A model generated the notes under the pieces. It was not told the DNA's origin, did no database searches, and worked only from the letters and a program-made list of their open reading frames with translations. A DNA stretch of 64,000 nt, taken from assembly GCF_900155685.1 (NCBI RefSeq), contig NZ_LT732548.1:4259492-4323491 (forward strand), written 5' to 3'. Shown piece by piece: positions 41,905 to 51,000 of the stretch; the first letter of the stretch is position 1; each line of letters begins with the position of its first letter. Source of the DNA: Paenibacillus bouchesdurhonensis (lineage in GTDB: Bacteria; Bacillota; Bacilli; Paenibacillales; Paenibacillaceae). A program made the position numbers and the translations under genes.

Positions 41905-42831
41905 TTATTCCCCGTTCTTCTTCTCTACTTGAGCCATATGATGCTGATCATGCCAGATGAAGTCCTTTAAGTATTGTGCTACGAAAAAAGGGTGTCCATC
42001 CCCGTCCACATATTCCTGTTCATACAGCTCTTCTGAAAGAGATCGGATGGCAGCGATAATCTGTTCCCGATAGAAGATAGACTGGCGGATCAGCTCCTCC
42101 ACGCTAACTTGCTCGCTGTATGATTGTGCGATTTTGTTGAATTCGTCGTAATCGGTATGTTTCAAGGCAAGCGGCTCTTGTTTCCATACCTTATCGATCG
42201 CATGGTCGTAGAAATATTGATCCCATAGCATAATATGGCTGACAACGGCACGCAAAGACCATTTTCCCGGGGAGAGGGGCGCGTCCCAAACGTCATCGCC
42301 CTGCTCTTGTCGTTTTTTCAAGAAGTGAATCCAGTCTTGAAACGAGGCCAGAAGCTTCGCTTTCTCATCTTTGTGCATAAGTTTCTCCAGGTATACGAGA
42401 TTTAATCGGTCATGCACCTGCTCCGTACGGCAAACGCTATAACCGAGCTTTTTATAAAGGTGCAGGTTTCTTTCGCTCTGATGTCCCGTAAACAGCTCTA
42501 TTCTTTCGCAGTGAGCAAAGCGCTGCTCCAGCTCCCGAATGAGCGCAGTGCCGATCCCTTGATTCTGATAATCTGGATGGACAATGACTTTTCCAATAAA
42601 ACAAGTTCCATTCCCTTCATGAGCCCTTGCCGAACCGATAATTCGCCCATCGCTTTGCTCCGCCTTTAGAATGATCTGCGAGTGCGATTCTTCAACGAGC
42701 TGCTCCAAGGTTTGTGTCAACGGAGGGATTTGGTAATCGTTATAAATTTGAGCTTCGCTCTCGTAGGCTTGATATTGGAGCTTTAGAATATGAGGCAAAT
42801 CGGCTCTTTCGGCTTTGGTTATCATCATCAA
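41905..42831 (-). CDS. GNAT acetyltransferase fused to DinB-like domain
   Basis: 308 residues in two parts. Residues 1-150 are a GNAT domain (VIVHPDYQNQGIGTALIRELE acetyl-CoA loop, ELFTGHQSERNLHLYKKLGY). ~155-305 are a DinB/DfsB four-helix bundle with metal-site histidines: SPGKWSLRAVVSHIMLWDQYFYDH, and IWHDQHHMAQVE near the end. Both are common alone; a fusion is unusual. DinB-like proteins include bacillithiol-dependent transferases, so the fusion may acetylate and conjugate a small molecule or drug (inference). AGGAGG lies ten bases before the first of three ATGs. Confidence 0.87.
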   Translation of the reverse strand: MMMITKAERADLPHILKLQYQAYESEAQIYNDYQIPPLTQTLEQLVEESHSQIILKAEQSDGRIIGSARAHEGNGTCFIGKVIVHPDYQNQGIGTALIRELEQRFAHCERIELFTGHQSERNLHLYKKLGYSVCRTEQVHDRLNLVYLEKLMHKDEKAKLLASFQDWIHFLKKRQEQGDDVWDAPLSPGKWSLRAVVSHIMLWDQYFYDHAIDKVWKQEPLALKHTDYDEFNKIAQSYSEQVSVEELIRQSIFYREQIIAAIRSLSEELYEQEYVDGDGHPFFVAQYLKDFIWHDQHHMAQVEKKNGE

Positions 42832-42985
42832 TAATGAACCTCCTTTTTTTCAAATGCAGGAATAGCATTATTTTACCATAACGATGCACACATACGTTTG
42901 CAATAACTTCATAATTGCCCGCATTCTAATTGTGAAAAAGCCAGGAATTGCGGTATATTGGCATGAGTTGGATATGAAGTTAACC

Positions 42986-43009
42986 GTTCTATAGTTCTAT
43001 AGTTCAATT
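42986..43009. repeat. Tandem 8-bp repeat upstream of hssR
   Basis: GTTCTATA-GTTCTATA-GTTCAATT, three units directly before the hssR ribosome site. The GTTC-n-ATA core resembles the HssR half-site GTTCATA found before hrtB, but with 8-base rather than 11-base spacing. Possible autoregulatory site; speculative. Confidence 0.4.
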
Positions 43010-43026
43010 AAGGAGATGCATAATAC

Positions 43027-43704
43027 GTGATCCATATTCTTATTGCCGATGATGACCCGCATATTCGCGAGCTTGTGCGCTATTATCTTGAGTCGGAAGG
43101 TTATGCCGTAGTTGAAGCAGTTGACGGAAAAGAGGCCTCCGAACGCCTTGTCTCCCAGCAAATCCATCTTGCCATCGTCGATGTGATGATGCCGAATAAG
43201 GATGGCTACCAACTCTGTGAGGAAATCCGGGAGTATTATGATTTTCCCGTTATTTTGCTTACAGCTAAAGATCAGCTAGTGGACAAAGAGAGAGGTTTTG
43301 CCGTAGGAACGGACGACTACTTGACGAAGCCTTTTGAACCGAAAGAGCTGCTGTTCCGCATCAAAGCCCTGCTGCGCCGCTATCAGATGGTGAATTCCGA
43401 AACGATTCGGCTGAACGATACGGTCATAGACCGGCGGAGCTATGAGGTGCACAGCAATGGCAAGCTGTTCATGCTGCCGATGAAGGAATTTGATTTGCTG
43501 TCGCAGCTCGCCAGTTATCCGAATCGGATTTTCACGCGGGAAGAGCTTATTCAGCTCGTATGGGGGCCGGACTTCGACGGGGATGACCGGACGGTGGATG
43601 TACATATCAAACGCCTTCGCGACCGCTTCGGAGAACGAAATCAGGATTTCAGCATTACTACGGTACGCGGCGTGGGATATAAGCTGGAGGTCGCACCCCG
43701 ATGA
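43027..43704 (+). CDS. hssR: Heme-stress response regulator HssR
   Basis: A 225-residue OmpR/PhoB-type regulator. Receiver with phospho-acceptor Asp52 in VDVMMP, GTDDYLTKPFEPKELLFRI (conserved Lys), then a winged helix ending WGPDFDGDDRTVDVHIKRLRDRFG and TTVRGVGYKLE. Length and these segments match Staphylococcus HssR well. The start is GTG at 43027; AAGGAG lies eleven bases upstream and no ATG fits. It overlaps hssS by 4 bases and is followed by hrtBA. Phosphorylated HssR is known to activate hrtAB under heme excess. Confidence 0.9.
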   Translation: MIHILIADDDPHIRELVRYYLESEGYAVVEAVDGKEASERLVSQQIHLAIVDVMMPNKDGYQLCEEIREYYDFPVILLTAKDQLVDKERGFAVGTDDYLTKPFEPKELLFRIKALLRRYQMVNSETIRLNDTVIDRRSYEVHSNGKLFMLPMKEFDLLSQLASYPNRIFTREELIQLVWGPDFDGDDRTVDVHIKRLRDRFGERNQDFSITTVRGVGYKLEVAPR

Positions 43705-45080
43705 AGACGCTGTATTTACGAATTGTCATCACGACGATCCTCGTCATGATTCTAAGCTTTCTGATCGCCTTTATCGGCTCCAACCTTTATTACCAGCACC
43801 TCCTGAAGCCCTTTAATGATCAGAAAATTACGACGATGGCTAAGAGTATCAGCACCTTTTACGAGGAAAACCCGGATCTGCATCCAGAGGCTTATCTAAA
43901 CCATATTGGGGAACTCGGCTTCCAAATGTATTTAGTTCAGGCCTCGGAGCAAGGAAGCTTCTACGGCGACCCTTTCCGGGAAACGGAGCTCGGCAATGAT
44001 GTCGTCCAAAGCGTCATTCACGGCGAGGAGTACCACGGCGTCTCCAAATTTACGACAGGCCCGTTCGTGACGGGCTTCTTTGACAATGTGCTGATCAACA
44101 CGGTCGGCGTGCCGCTGCACGCTGGCGGTGACGATTATGCTTTGTTCGTAAGACCTAACGTGGGAATGCTGTTCGGCGAACTAAGGATTTTTTTCGCGGT
44201 GCTGGTTATTCTCTCGGTTCTGTTAAGCATCCTGTTCGTCGTCGTTAGTACCCGCTATATTGTGAACCCCATCGTGAAATTGACCGAGGCGACCAAAATG
44301 CTCGCCCAGGGCAAATACAACATCAAGCTGGAGGTCAAGCGGCGGGACGAAATCGGAACGCTGGCGGGAACCTTTATGCAGATGGCCAAAAGCCTGGAGC
44401 AGCTCGATCAAATGCGCCAGGAATTCGTATCCAATGTATCGCATGAAATCCAATCGCCGCTCGCTTCGATTCAAGGCTTCTCACATACGCTGCAATCGGA
44501 GGATTTGACAGAGGAGCAGCGCAGGCGCTATTTGGCGATTATTGAGAATGAGAGCCGCCGCATGTCCCAGCTCGGCAAGCAGCTCCTTATGCTTGCCTCG
44601 CTCGATAAAGAGGAAACGATTCTGGACAAGCTGATGTTCGATGTGTCCGCCCAGATCAGGCAGGTGCTATTCATGCTGGAATGGAGCTGGCGCGAGAAGG
44701 ATTTGGCGGTGGAACTCGACCTCCCCCCGGCTTTTATTATCGGAGACGACAAGCTGCTGCATCAGGTGTGGATCAACCTCATTACGAACAGCATTAAATA
44801 CACAGAACCCGGCGGAACCATCGCCATTCGGCTGCGCCGGACGGAAACGCTATGCCATGTAGTCATTAAAGACACGGGGATCGGCATTGCCGAATCGGAT
44901 CTCCCTTACGTGTTCAACCGTTTCTACCGGGTAGATCCAGCGAGGGATCGCAAGGAAGGCAGCAGCGGCCTGGGGCTGGCCATTACGCAAAAAATCGTCG
45001 CGCTCCATCAAGGACGCATCGAAGTAACGAGCGAGCTCGGCGCAGGAACTGCATTTCACATCTATCTCCCAAGCCGTTAA
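43701..45080 (+). CDS. hssS: Heme-stress sensor histidine kinase HssS
   Basis: 459 residues. TM1 ~8-28; an extracytoplasmic sensor ~30-165 with the HssS-like GSFYGDPFRETEL, YHGVSKF, FVTGFFDNVLINTVG and FVRPNVG segments; TM2 ~165-187; HAMP; HisKA with His248 in NVSHEIQSPLASI; and HATPase (NSIKYTEPGG, DTGIGIAESDLPYVFNRFYR, GSSGLGLAI). Sensor similarity to Staphylococcus HssS, and the following hrtBA, support heme sensing. ATGA overlap with hssR. Confidence 0.9.
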   Translation: MKTLYLRIVITTILVMILSFLIAFIGSNLYYQHLLKPFNDQKITTMAKSISTFYEENPDLHPEAYLNHIGELGFQMYLVQASEQGSFYGDPFRETELGNDVVQSVIHGEEYHGVSKFTTGPFVTGFFDNVLINTVGVPLHAGGDDYALFVRPNVGMLFGELRIFFAVLVILSVLLSILFVVVSTRYIVNPIVKLTEATKMLAQGKYNIKLEVKRRDEIGTLAGTFMQMAKSLEQLDQMRQEFVSNVSHEIQSPLASIQGFSHTLQSEDLTEEQRRRYLAIIENESRRMSQLGKQLLMLASLDKEETILDKLMFDVSAQIRQVLFMLEWSWREKDLAVELDLPPAFIIGDDKLLHQVWINLITNSIKYTEPGGTIAIRLRRTETLCHVVIKDTGIGIAESDLPYVFNRFYRVDPARDRKEGSSGLGLAITQKIVALHQGRIEVTSELGAGTAFHIYLPSR

Positions 45081-45105
45081 ATAAATTGTACTGTGAATAA
45101 ATGGT

Positions 45106-45123
45106 GTTCATACTCCGTTCATA
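45106..45123 (+). promoter_or_regulatory. HssR-binding direct repeat in the hrtBA promoter
   Basis: GTTCATACT-CC-GTTCATAGA, two half-sites with an 11-base period, matches the GTTCATATT-type direct repeat recognised by HssR in the Staphylococcus aureus hrtAB promoter. It lies just upstream of a TATAGT -10-like element (45133-45138), replacing a consensus -35, as expected for an activator-dependent promoter. It is about 65 bases before the hrtB start. Confidence 0.8.
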
Positions 45124-45188
45124 GAGAACTCTTATAGTTATTTCAGAGCCTGATAGAGAGACTATAGGAGACAGGAGATGAAGCTATT

Positions 45189-46301
45189 ATGTTTTTAGCT
45201 TTGCGCGAGTTGAAACACGCAAAAATGCGGTATTTGCTAATCGCTCTAATTATGGTGCTGATCGGATGGCTAGTCCTTTTTGTATCCGGACTGGCTCAAG
45301 GCCTGTCCTCAGACAATGCCTCGTCCATTCAGAATATGAATACGGACTATTTGATACTGCAAAAGGAATCGGATCACAGGCTTACCCGCTCGTCGCTGCC
45401 GGAGGCCCAGCTGCAGCATATCCGTGAATTTACGGATGAGGCATCCGCATCCCCGCTCGGCGTTCAAATGACCGCCGTAACGAAAGCCGGCGAAACTAAA
45501 AAGCTGGACGCCACTTTGTTTGCTATTGAGACAGGCGGCATGCTGATGCCGGAAGTCGTGGAGGGCCGCATGATTGACGCCGATACGCTGGACGAGGCGG
45601 TTGTTGATCTTTCTTTTAAAGAGTCGGGAGTCGCGCTCGGAGATGTGCTGGAAGAGCAAATGTCCGGTCAGCAATTCAAAGTAATCGGCTTTACGAAGGG
45701 ACAATCCTTCAGCCACTCTCCGGTCATTCATGTGAATTTCGGCGAATGGAGTTCTCTTCAAGCCGCAGTTTCAAGAGGAGGGGCAGGGGATGGAATTCAG
45801 TATAATGCCATCGCGCTTCAAGCTGATTCCGCCAAAGCCGATCAAATCGGAGATTCGATTTCAGATATTGAAGTAATTACGATGGATCAAGCTTTGCAGG
45901 GGATTCCCGGTTATAAAGAGGAACAGGGCTCCCTGCTGATGATGATTGCTTTCCTGTTCGTTATCGCTGCATTTGTCCTGGCTGTATTTTTCTACGTAAT
46001 CACGATTCAAAAAATGAACCAGTTTGGCGTGCTGAAAGCGATCGGAGCCAGCTCAAAGTACCTGGCCCGCAACATCATCGCCCAGGTATTGACGCTATCC
46101 GTTGTTAGCCTCGCCGTCAGCATTGGGCTTACCTACGGAGTATCGGCTATCCTGCCGAGCAGTATGCCATTTGATCTTAGCCCGCAGCTCGTATTACTCT
46201 GTTCGGCGCTGTTTCTAGCAGTTGCAGTAATCGGCTCCTTATTGTCACTGTACCGTGTCGTAAAAATTGACGCCATCGAAGCGATTGGGAGGGCTGCATA
46301 A
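45189..46301 (+). CDS. hrtB: Heme efflux ABC permease HrtB
   Basis: A 370-residue FtsX-type permease. TM1 ~13-37 (LIALIMVLIGWLVLFVSGLAQGLS, HrtB-like), a large extracytoplasmic loop, and three C-terminal TM helices (~255-360; LAVFFYVITIQKMNQFGVLKAIGAS motif). Its N-terminus closely resembles S. aureus HrtB. It exports excess heme from the membrane with HrtA. Gene order hrtB-hrtA is reversed relative to S. aureus, and the genes follow hssRS in the same direction instead of being divergent. AGGAG lies ten bases upstream of ATG. Confidence 0.88.
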   Translation: MFLALRELKHAKMRYLLIALIMVLIGWLVLFVSGLAQGLSSDNASSIQNMNTDYLILQKESDHRLTRSSLPEAQLQHIREFTDEASASPLGVQMTAVTKAGETKKLDATLFAIETGGMLMPEVVEGRMIDADTLDEAVVDLSFKESGVALGDVLEEQMSGQQFKVIGFTKGQSFSHSPVIHVNFGEWSSLQAAVSRGGAGDGIQYNAIALQADSAKADQIGDSISDIEVITMDQALQGIPGYKEEQGSLLMMIAFLFVIAAFVLAVFFYVITIQKMNQFGVLKAIGASSKYLARNIIAQVLTLSVVSLAVSIGLTYGVSAILPSSMPFDLSPQLVLLCSALFLAVAVIGSLLSLYRVVKIDAIEAIGRAA

Positions 46302-46975
46302 TGAGTGATAAATTGCTGCTGGAGGATATAAGCAAGGTATATGGCGACGGAGATTCTTCGGTTAAAGTGCTTGATCGCGTTTCACTGGAAGTCAAAGCAG
46401 GGGAATTCGTAGCTGTCGTCGGCCCGTCCGGCGCAGGAAAAAGCACGTTCCTGTCCATCGCAGGGGCACTGCTCTCGCCGACAAGCGGAAGAATTGCGCT
46501 AGGTGGAGAGGATATAACCGATCTATCTCCTCCTCAGTTAAACCAAGTTCGCCTAGAGAAGATCGGATTCGTGTTTCAATCGTCCAACCTCATTCCTTAT
46601 TTGACAGTGACGGATCAGCTGCTGCTCATCTCCAAGCTATCCGGGAGCCCGAGCAAAGCAGCACAAGCCAAAGCCGAGGAACTGCTGCAGCGGCTCGGAC
46701 TGGCACATCGGCGAAATCATTATCCGGACAGCCTCTCCGGCGGTGAACGCCAGCGCGTTGCCATCGCCCGAGCCTGGATGAACGACCCGGAAATCATTCT
46801 CGCCGACGAGCCAACGGCCAGTCTTGATTCGGATCGCGGCCGGGATGTCGTGCAAATGCTGGCGGACGAAGTGAAGCTCCGTAACAAATCGGCTGTAATG
46901 GTGACGCATGACCAGCGGATGCTGGATCTCTGCGATCGCATCGTCTATATCGAAGACGGAAAACTGTCCGAGTAA
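46301..46975 (+). CDS. hrtA: Heme efflux ABC ATPase HrtA
   Basis: A 224-residue MacB/LolD-type ATPase: Walker A GPSGAGKST (~42-50), FQSSNLIPYLTV, signature LSGGERQRVAIARA, Walker B IILADEPTASLD, and the H-loop VMVTHDQRML. It shares one base with the hrtB stop (TAATG). The FQSSxLxPYL and DRxxxxEDGK features agree with HrtA. Cytoplasmic partner of HrtB. Confidence 0.9.
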   Translation: MSDKLLLEDISKVYGDGDSSVKVLDRVSLEVKAGEFVAVVGPSGAGKSTFLSIAGALLSPTSGRIALGGEDITDLSPPQLNQVRLEKIGFVFQSSNLIPYLTVTDQLLLISKLSGSPSKAAQAKAEELLQRLGLAHRRNHYPDSLSGGERQRVAIARAWMNDPEIILADEPTASLDSDRGRDVVQMLADEVKLRNKSAVMVTHDQRMLDLCDRIVYIEDGKLSE

Positions 46976-46979
46976 GGGG

Positions 46980-47022
46980 ATAGGCCCGGCTGATCTCTTC
47001 CTAAGAGATTGTCCAGGCCTAT
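46980..47022. terminator. Bidirectional hairpin between hrtA and a small minus-strand ORF
   Basis: ATAGGCC...GGCCTAT outer arms enclose ATCTCTT-CCT-AAGAGAT. It begins about five bases after the hrtA stop. On the other strand it overlaps the stop codon of the 40-residue frame. No long U-tract, so strength is uncertain. Confidence 0.6.
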
Positions 47023-47141
47023 TGCTCTTCAATAATAGAACGACCTTTGGAGTAATCGCGGCACGTCCATTGCCACTCCTCATGCAACTGAAGTTTGCCG
47101 CTGGGCAGAAGGATCGGACGGGAATGGCATTTCCCTGTCAT
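47019..47141 (-). CDS. Possible 40-residue protein
   Basis: A frame from ATG 47141 to TAG 47019, with AAGGGAG at ideal spacing upstream and a hairpin at its end. The peptide (MTGKCHSRPILLPSGKLQLH, then EEWQWTCRDYSKGRSIIEEQ) is Cys/Trp-containing and soluble; the two cysteines could bind metal. I recognise no family. Good ribosome site and terminator-like hairpin favour it; short length argues for caution. Confidence 0.42.
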   Translation of the reverse strand: MTGKCHSRPILLPSGKLQLHEEWQWTCRDYSKGRSIIEEQ

Positions 47142-47234
47142 AGCTCTCCCTTCTCATTTACATGATGGTATCTCATGTCCAGTTCTCCACCTTGGTTCAC
47201 CGTAGCGAGCGATTGAAATTATGTATGACTGGCA

Positions 47235-47741
47235 TTAGTTCCTAAATGTATTTTTTACGCGTTCTGATCTGATAAAATACGGAATCCATACCGCACATCC
47301 CAAAATACCGCCAATCAGCGTGGATATACTATTTGCGCCTTGCACCTCTTTAGCCAATGGAATTTCATTTAACATCAGGATGGTAATCAACAGCAATAGA
47401 AAATTCACACTATAGAAAATGATCATTAAACGAGGCAGTATGAGCTTTTTCTGATAGAAACTTGTTAGAATAATGATAGTAAATAGAAGCATGATCACCG
47501 AAGATACACCTTCGAAGATAAAAGCCGTCTTCCAAATAGGATGATAGTACGGCGAGTCAGGAGAGGTTAGAATACTCCCTGTTCCCGAACTTGATAGCAT
47601 AGAAAGCGATTGAATCATAGTCACAAATCTTGCGATGATCGAAATATACAAGCCGATCTGTATGAGTACCAACCATCCTCCCAAACCCGATACGCCCAGT
47701 GGGGGGTCTTCCACATGCCTGTATCCTCCATTTGTTTCCAA
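47235..47741 (-). CDS. DUF2569 membrane protein
   Basis: About 168 residues. Begins with a SGLGGWLVLIQIGLYISI segment, the hallmark of DUF2569, and has four transmembrane helices. The C-terminus ends WIPYFIRSERVKNTF, also typical. I prefer TTG at 47741 (AGGGAG eight bases upstream); GTG at 47750 lies inside that site, and a GTG 12 codons later behind GGAGG is another possibility. A minus-strand TATAAT at 47759-47764 is too close for a promoter if 47750 is used. Function unknown. Confidence 0.8.
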   Translation of the reverse strand: METNGGYRHVEDPPLGVSGLGGWLVLIQIGLYISIIARFVTMIQSLSMLSSSGTGSILTSPDSPYYHPIWKTAFIFEGVSSVIMLLFTIIILTSFYQKKLILPRLMIIFYSVNFLLLLITILMLNEIPLAKEVQGANSISTLIGGILGCAVWIPYFIRSERVKNTFRN

Positions 47742-48079
47742 TGTATACACTCCCTTCCATTATAATAGTCGTACTTTATCCTGCATGACAATCAATAATA
47801 TTTAGGAAAAACCTCCCTTTTTATTAGATTGTTTCATTATATCCGATAATGTGACAAAAACATACAATATTCCACTCTTTCATTCCATGAGTATGATATG
47901 GCAATTCTCTATTAAGGATGGTAAAATCTTCATTAGTATTTTTTCCCTACCATTCTATCAATTCTTCAAAAAAATAGTGCATGAGGAGGACTGATATCGT
48001 TCCGCGAAAAAGCTCTGCATATGATATCAAACTGAACTGGACTTAAATCCAAATTTAGTAGCCAAGTGGAGGGAGTTAT
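47742..48079. other. 338-base AT-rich gap upstream of the SLH protease
   Basis: Contains the leader of the divergent DUF2569 gene and of the protease. I see no further coding frame, tRNA or clear hairpin. Plus-strand AGGAGGACTGATATC near 47983 resembles a ribosome site, but only a few codons follow. Promoter positions cannot be fixed by eye. Confidence 0.5.
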
Positions 48080-51000
48080 TTGAAAAAAGGTTTTTGGTTT
48101 CGTAAATGGTTTGTTGTAATTCTAGCTTTCGGATTGCTGCTCGGAGCTTTTCCTGGTGGGGGCAGTGCTGCCGCTTCAACGATACTACCGCTGCAATCCT
48201 TTGATGATCTAATTATTGAATCTGAATCGGCAGAGACGTTCATTTCGCCTCGAATTAACACCAGCTCTCAAAGCAAAGTTCGTGTCATTGTCCAGCTCGA
48301 TGGCCAGCCGGCTGCTGTAGGCAAATATGCGACGAGAGTCGGTATTCGATCACTTGCAGCAGCAGCGACTGAGTCGGCAGTTCGCGTCGAACAACAGGAT
48401 TTCCTAGAAGAAGCCAAGGAGCAAGGACTGGATCTGCAAGTAAATTATCAATACAACACGGTGCTTAACGGGTTCGAAATCACGATTCCTGCCAACGAAA
48501 TCCCTTCGCTTGCCCAAATTCCGGGAGTCAAATCCATTCAAGAGAACAGTATCTGGTATCCTATTCCGATTGCCTCCGCCAGCACAGATGAAGCAGTCAA
48601 CTATGATGAAACTCCGCTGAAGCAAATCGGAGCTGATATCGCCTGGTCTCAAGGATTAACAGGTAAAGGTCTCAAAGTCGGCGTTGTCGATACCGGGGTA
48701 GACTATGAGCATCCCGATTTGAAGGATGCTTATAAAGGCGGCTATGATTCTTTCTACAAAGATGAGGATCCCTATGAAGAGATTCCACTAACGCCCGCCG
48801 CTGACCCTCATGGAAAGGGATACGGGGGTACCTCGCATGGAACCCATGTTGCGGGAATCCTCGTCGGCAGAGGTGCCAATACATCAGGCAGCATCGCTCA
48901 GAAAGGCGTTGCATACGAGGCGGAACTCTATGCTTATAAGGTGCTTGGGCGCGATTTAAAAGAGCCCACTACAGCATCCGGTACTTCCGCACAGCTTATT
49001 GATGGGATTGAACGAGCGGTCAAGGATGGTATGGACGTCATCAACCTGTCCTTAGGCTCGGACACAGAGAAGAACGTCAATTCTCCGGATGCCATCGCAA
49101 TCAATAACGCCGTCTTGTCCGGCGTAATCGTCGTTTCCGCCAACGGCAATGCCGGACCTGGAAACTATACAATGGGTTCCCCCGCGACTTCACAGCTGGG
49201 GATCGCAGTTGGTGCAGTTACGAGCGAGAGCAGACTGTACCATAGCGAGCTATCCTATCAGTTTGTGGACAAATCCAAATCCGTAACAGATGCGGCCTAT
49301 ACCGCTGTTCCGACTTCAGCCACGTTAAGCACCTACGAAACGACCGATCTGATTGCCTTTGGCTGGCAAAGCGGAAGAGAGGACTTAAAAGCAATTCTTG
49401 GTACCGATCCAATCGATGTTGTTTATGTAGGACTGGGCGATGCCAAAGACTATGCAAACAAGGATGTGGCTGGTAAAGTCGTATTGGCTTCAAGAGGCAA
49501 GTCATCTTTTACTGAAAAAGTAGCTTATGCCGGATTGTTCGGCGCTAAAGCTATCGTTATTTTCAATGGGATAGAAGACGGAAATCATGCGAATTTAAAT
49601 GAGTTCATCCCAGATAGAGACGGCTATATCGACACCACGCTTGGCGACAATCCGCTGTTTATACCAGCGTTTGATATGAAGGGAAAAGAAGGACGTGCTT
49701 TAGCAAAAGCTATTTTGAATCATCCGGACTTATCCCTCCAGTTTGCCTTCGGGGCTAATTACGAACTTCAAACGATGCGCGGCGACATTTTGGCCAGCTT
49801 TTCCTCTTGGGGGCCAAATGCAGACGCGAACCTGAGCATCAAGCCGGATGTCATGGCGCCAGGCGTATCTATTTTGTCCACTTATCCGGCATATGGCAAA
49901 AATGATTCGAACGCTTCCTATGAAAAGGCTTATATGCGTTCAAACGGCACTAGTATGTCTACCCCTTATGTATCGGGCTTAGCGCTTCTTCTCAAGCAGC
50001 AGCACCCCGATTGGACACCGTTTGATATACGGGCGGCGCTTGCCAATACGGCAGATGTCATTCGAGATGAAAATAACAATCGATATGATGTTTACAAACA
50101 AGGGGCCGGACGTGTAAATGTTAGCCAAGCGATCAAGACCCCGGCATTGTTGCAGGCTCTTGAACCGATTACGATCTTAGATTCGAATTATTCGCCGAAA
50201 AACGTTATTAACTACAATTCCTCAGCGAGCTTTGGCGTGATTGCTAAAGGAGGAGTCGCGGTCAAAAATCTGCAGCTTAAAAACATTTCCGATCAGCCAG
50301 TAACTTATGATGCTTCCGTAGAATGGCATCAAGCTAATTCGGAAGTAGAAATTTCGCTTGATAAAAGCACGATCACTGCAGCTGCTAAATCGGCTTCTAT
50401 TCTGAAGCTTGATTTGCGTGTTGCAAATCATGCAGAAGAAGGCTTTTACCAAGGTCAAGTTAACCTGACCAGCCCAGGGCAACCTTCACTTCATTTGCCT
50501 TTCACCTTATATGTCGGCAATCAACAGCCCGATAACGGGTTTGGCATTCAGGAAGTGAAGCTGACACACTCGACCATCTATCCAAATCGGAGCAGTCAGA
50601 AGTCTACAGACCTTACTTTCAGATTGACGGCAGCAGATACGAACTATTATATGGTTGTAGTCGTAAATTTAAAGGATGAGCTGCTGGGTTATTTTGCAGC
50701 CGAGGCAACTGATGATCTGAATGAGCGTTTTGCGCCTGGAGTATATACTGTTCCTGGCATAAACGGAACGTATTACCCAGTCGACGCTAACGGTAAGTTA
50801 ACTGGAACTACAGCACAACTTAATACCGGAAGATATAAAATTTTAGTTTCCGCTGCTCAAATTACCCCCGACGGGGAAATTGTCGAGAAGGGCGATAAAA
50901 AGATCGAATATAAGGCCCTTTCTTCTTTGCAAGTAGATCTTAGTGGAAACAGCGAAGGTGGAGGCTCTGGTGGAGGCATTGGAGGTGGTGGTGGCGGTGG

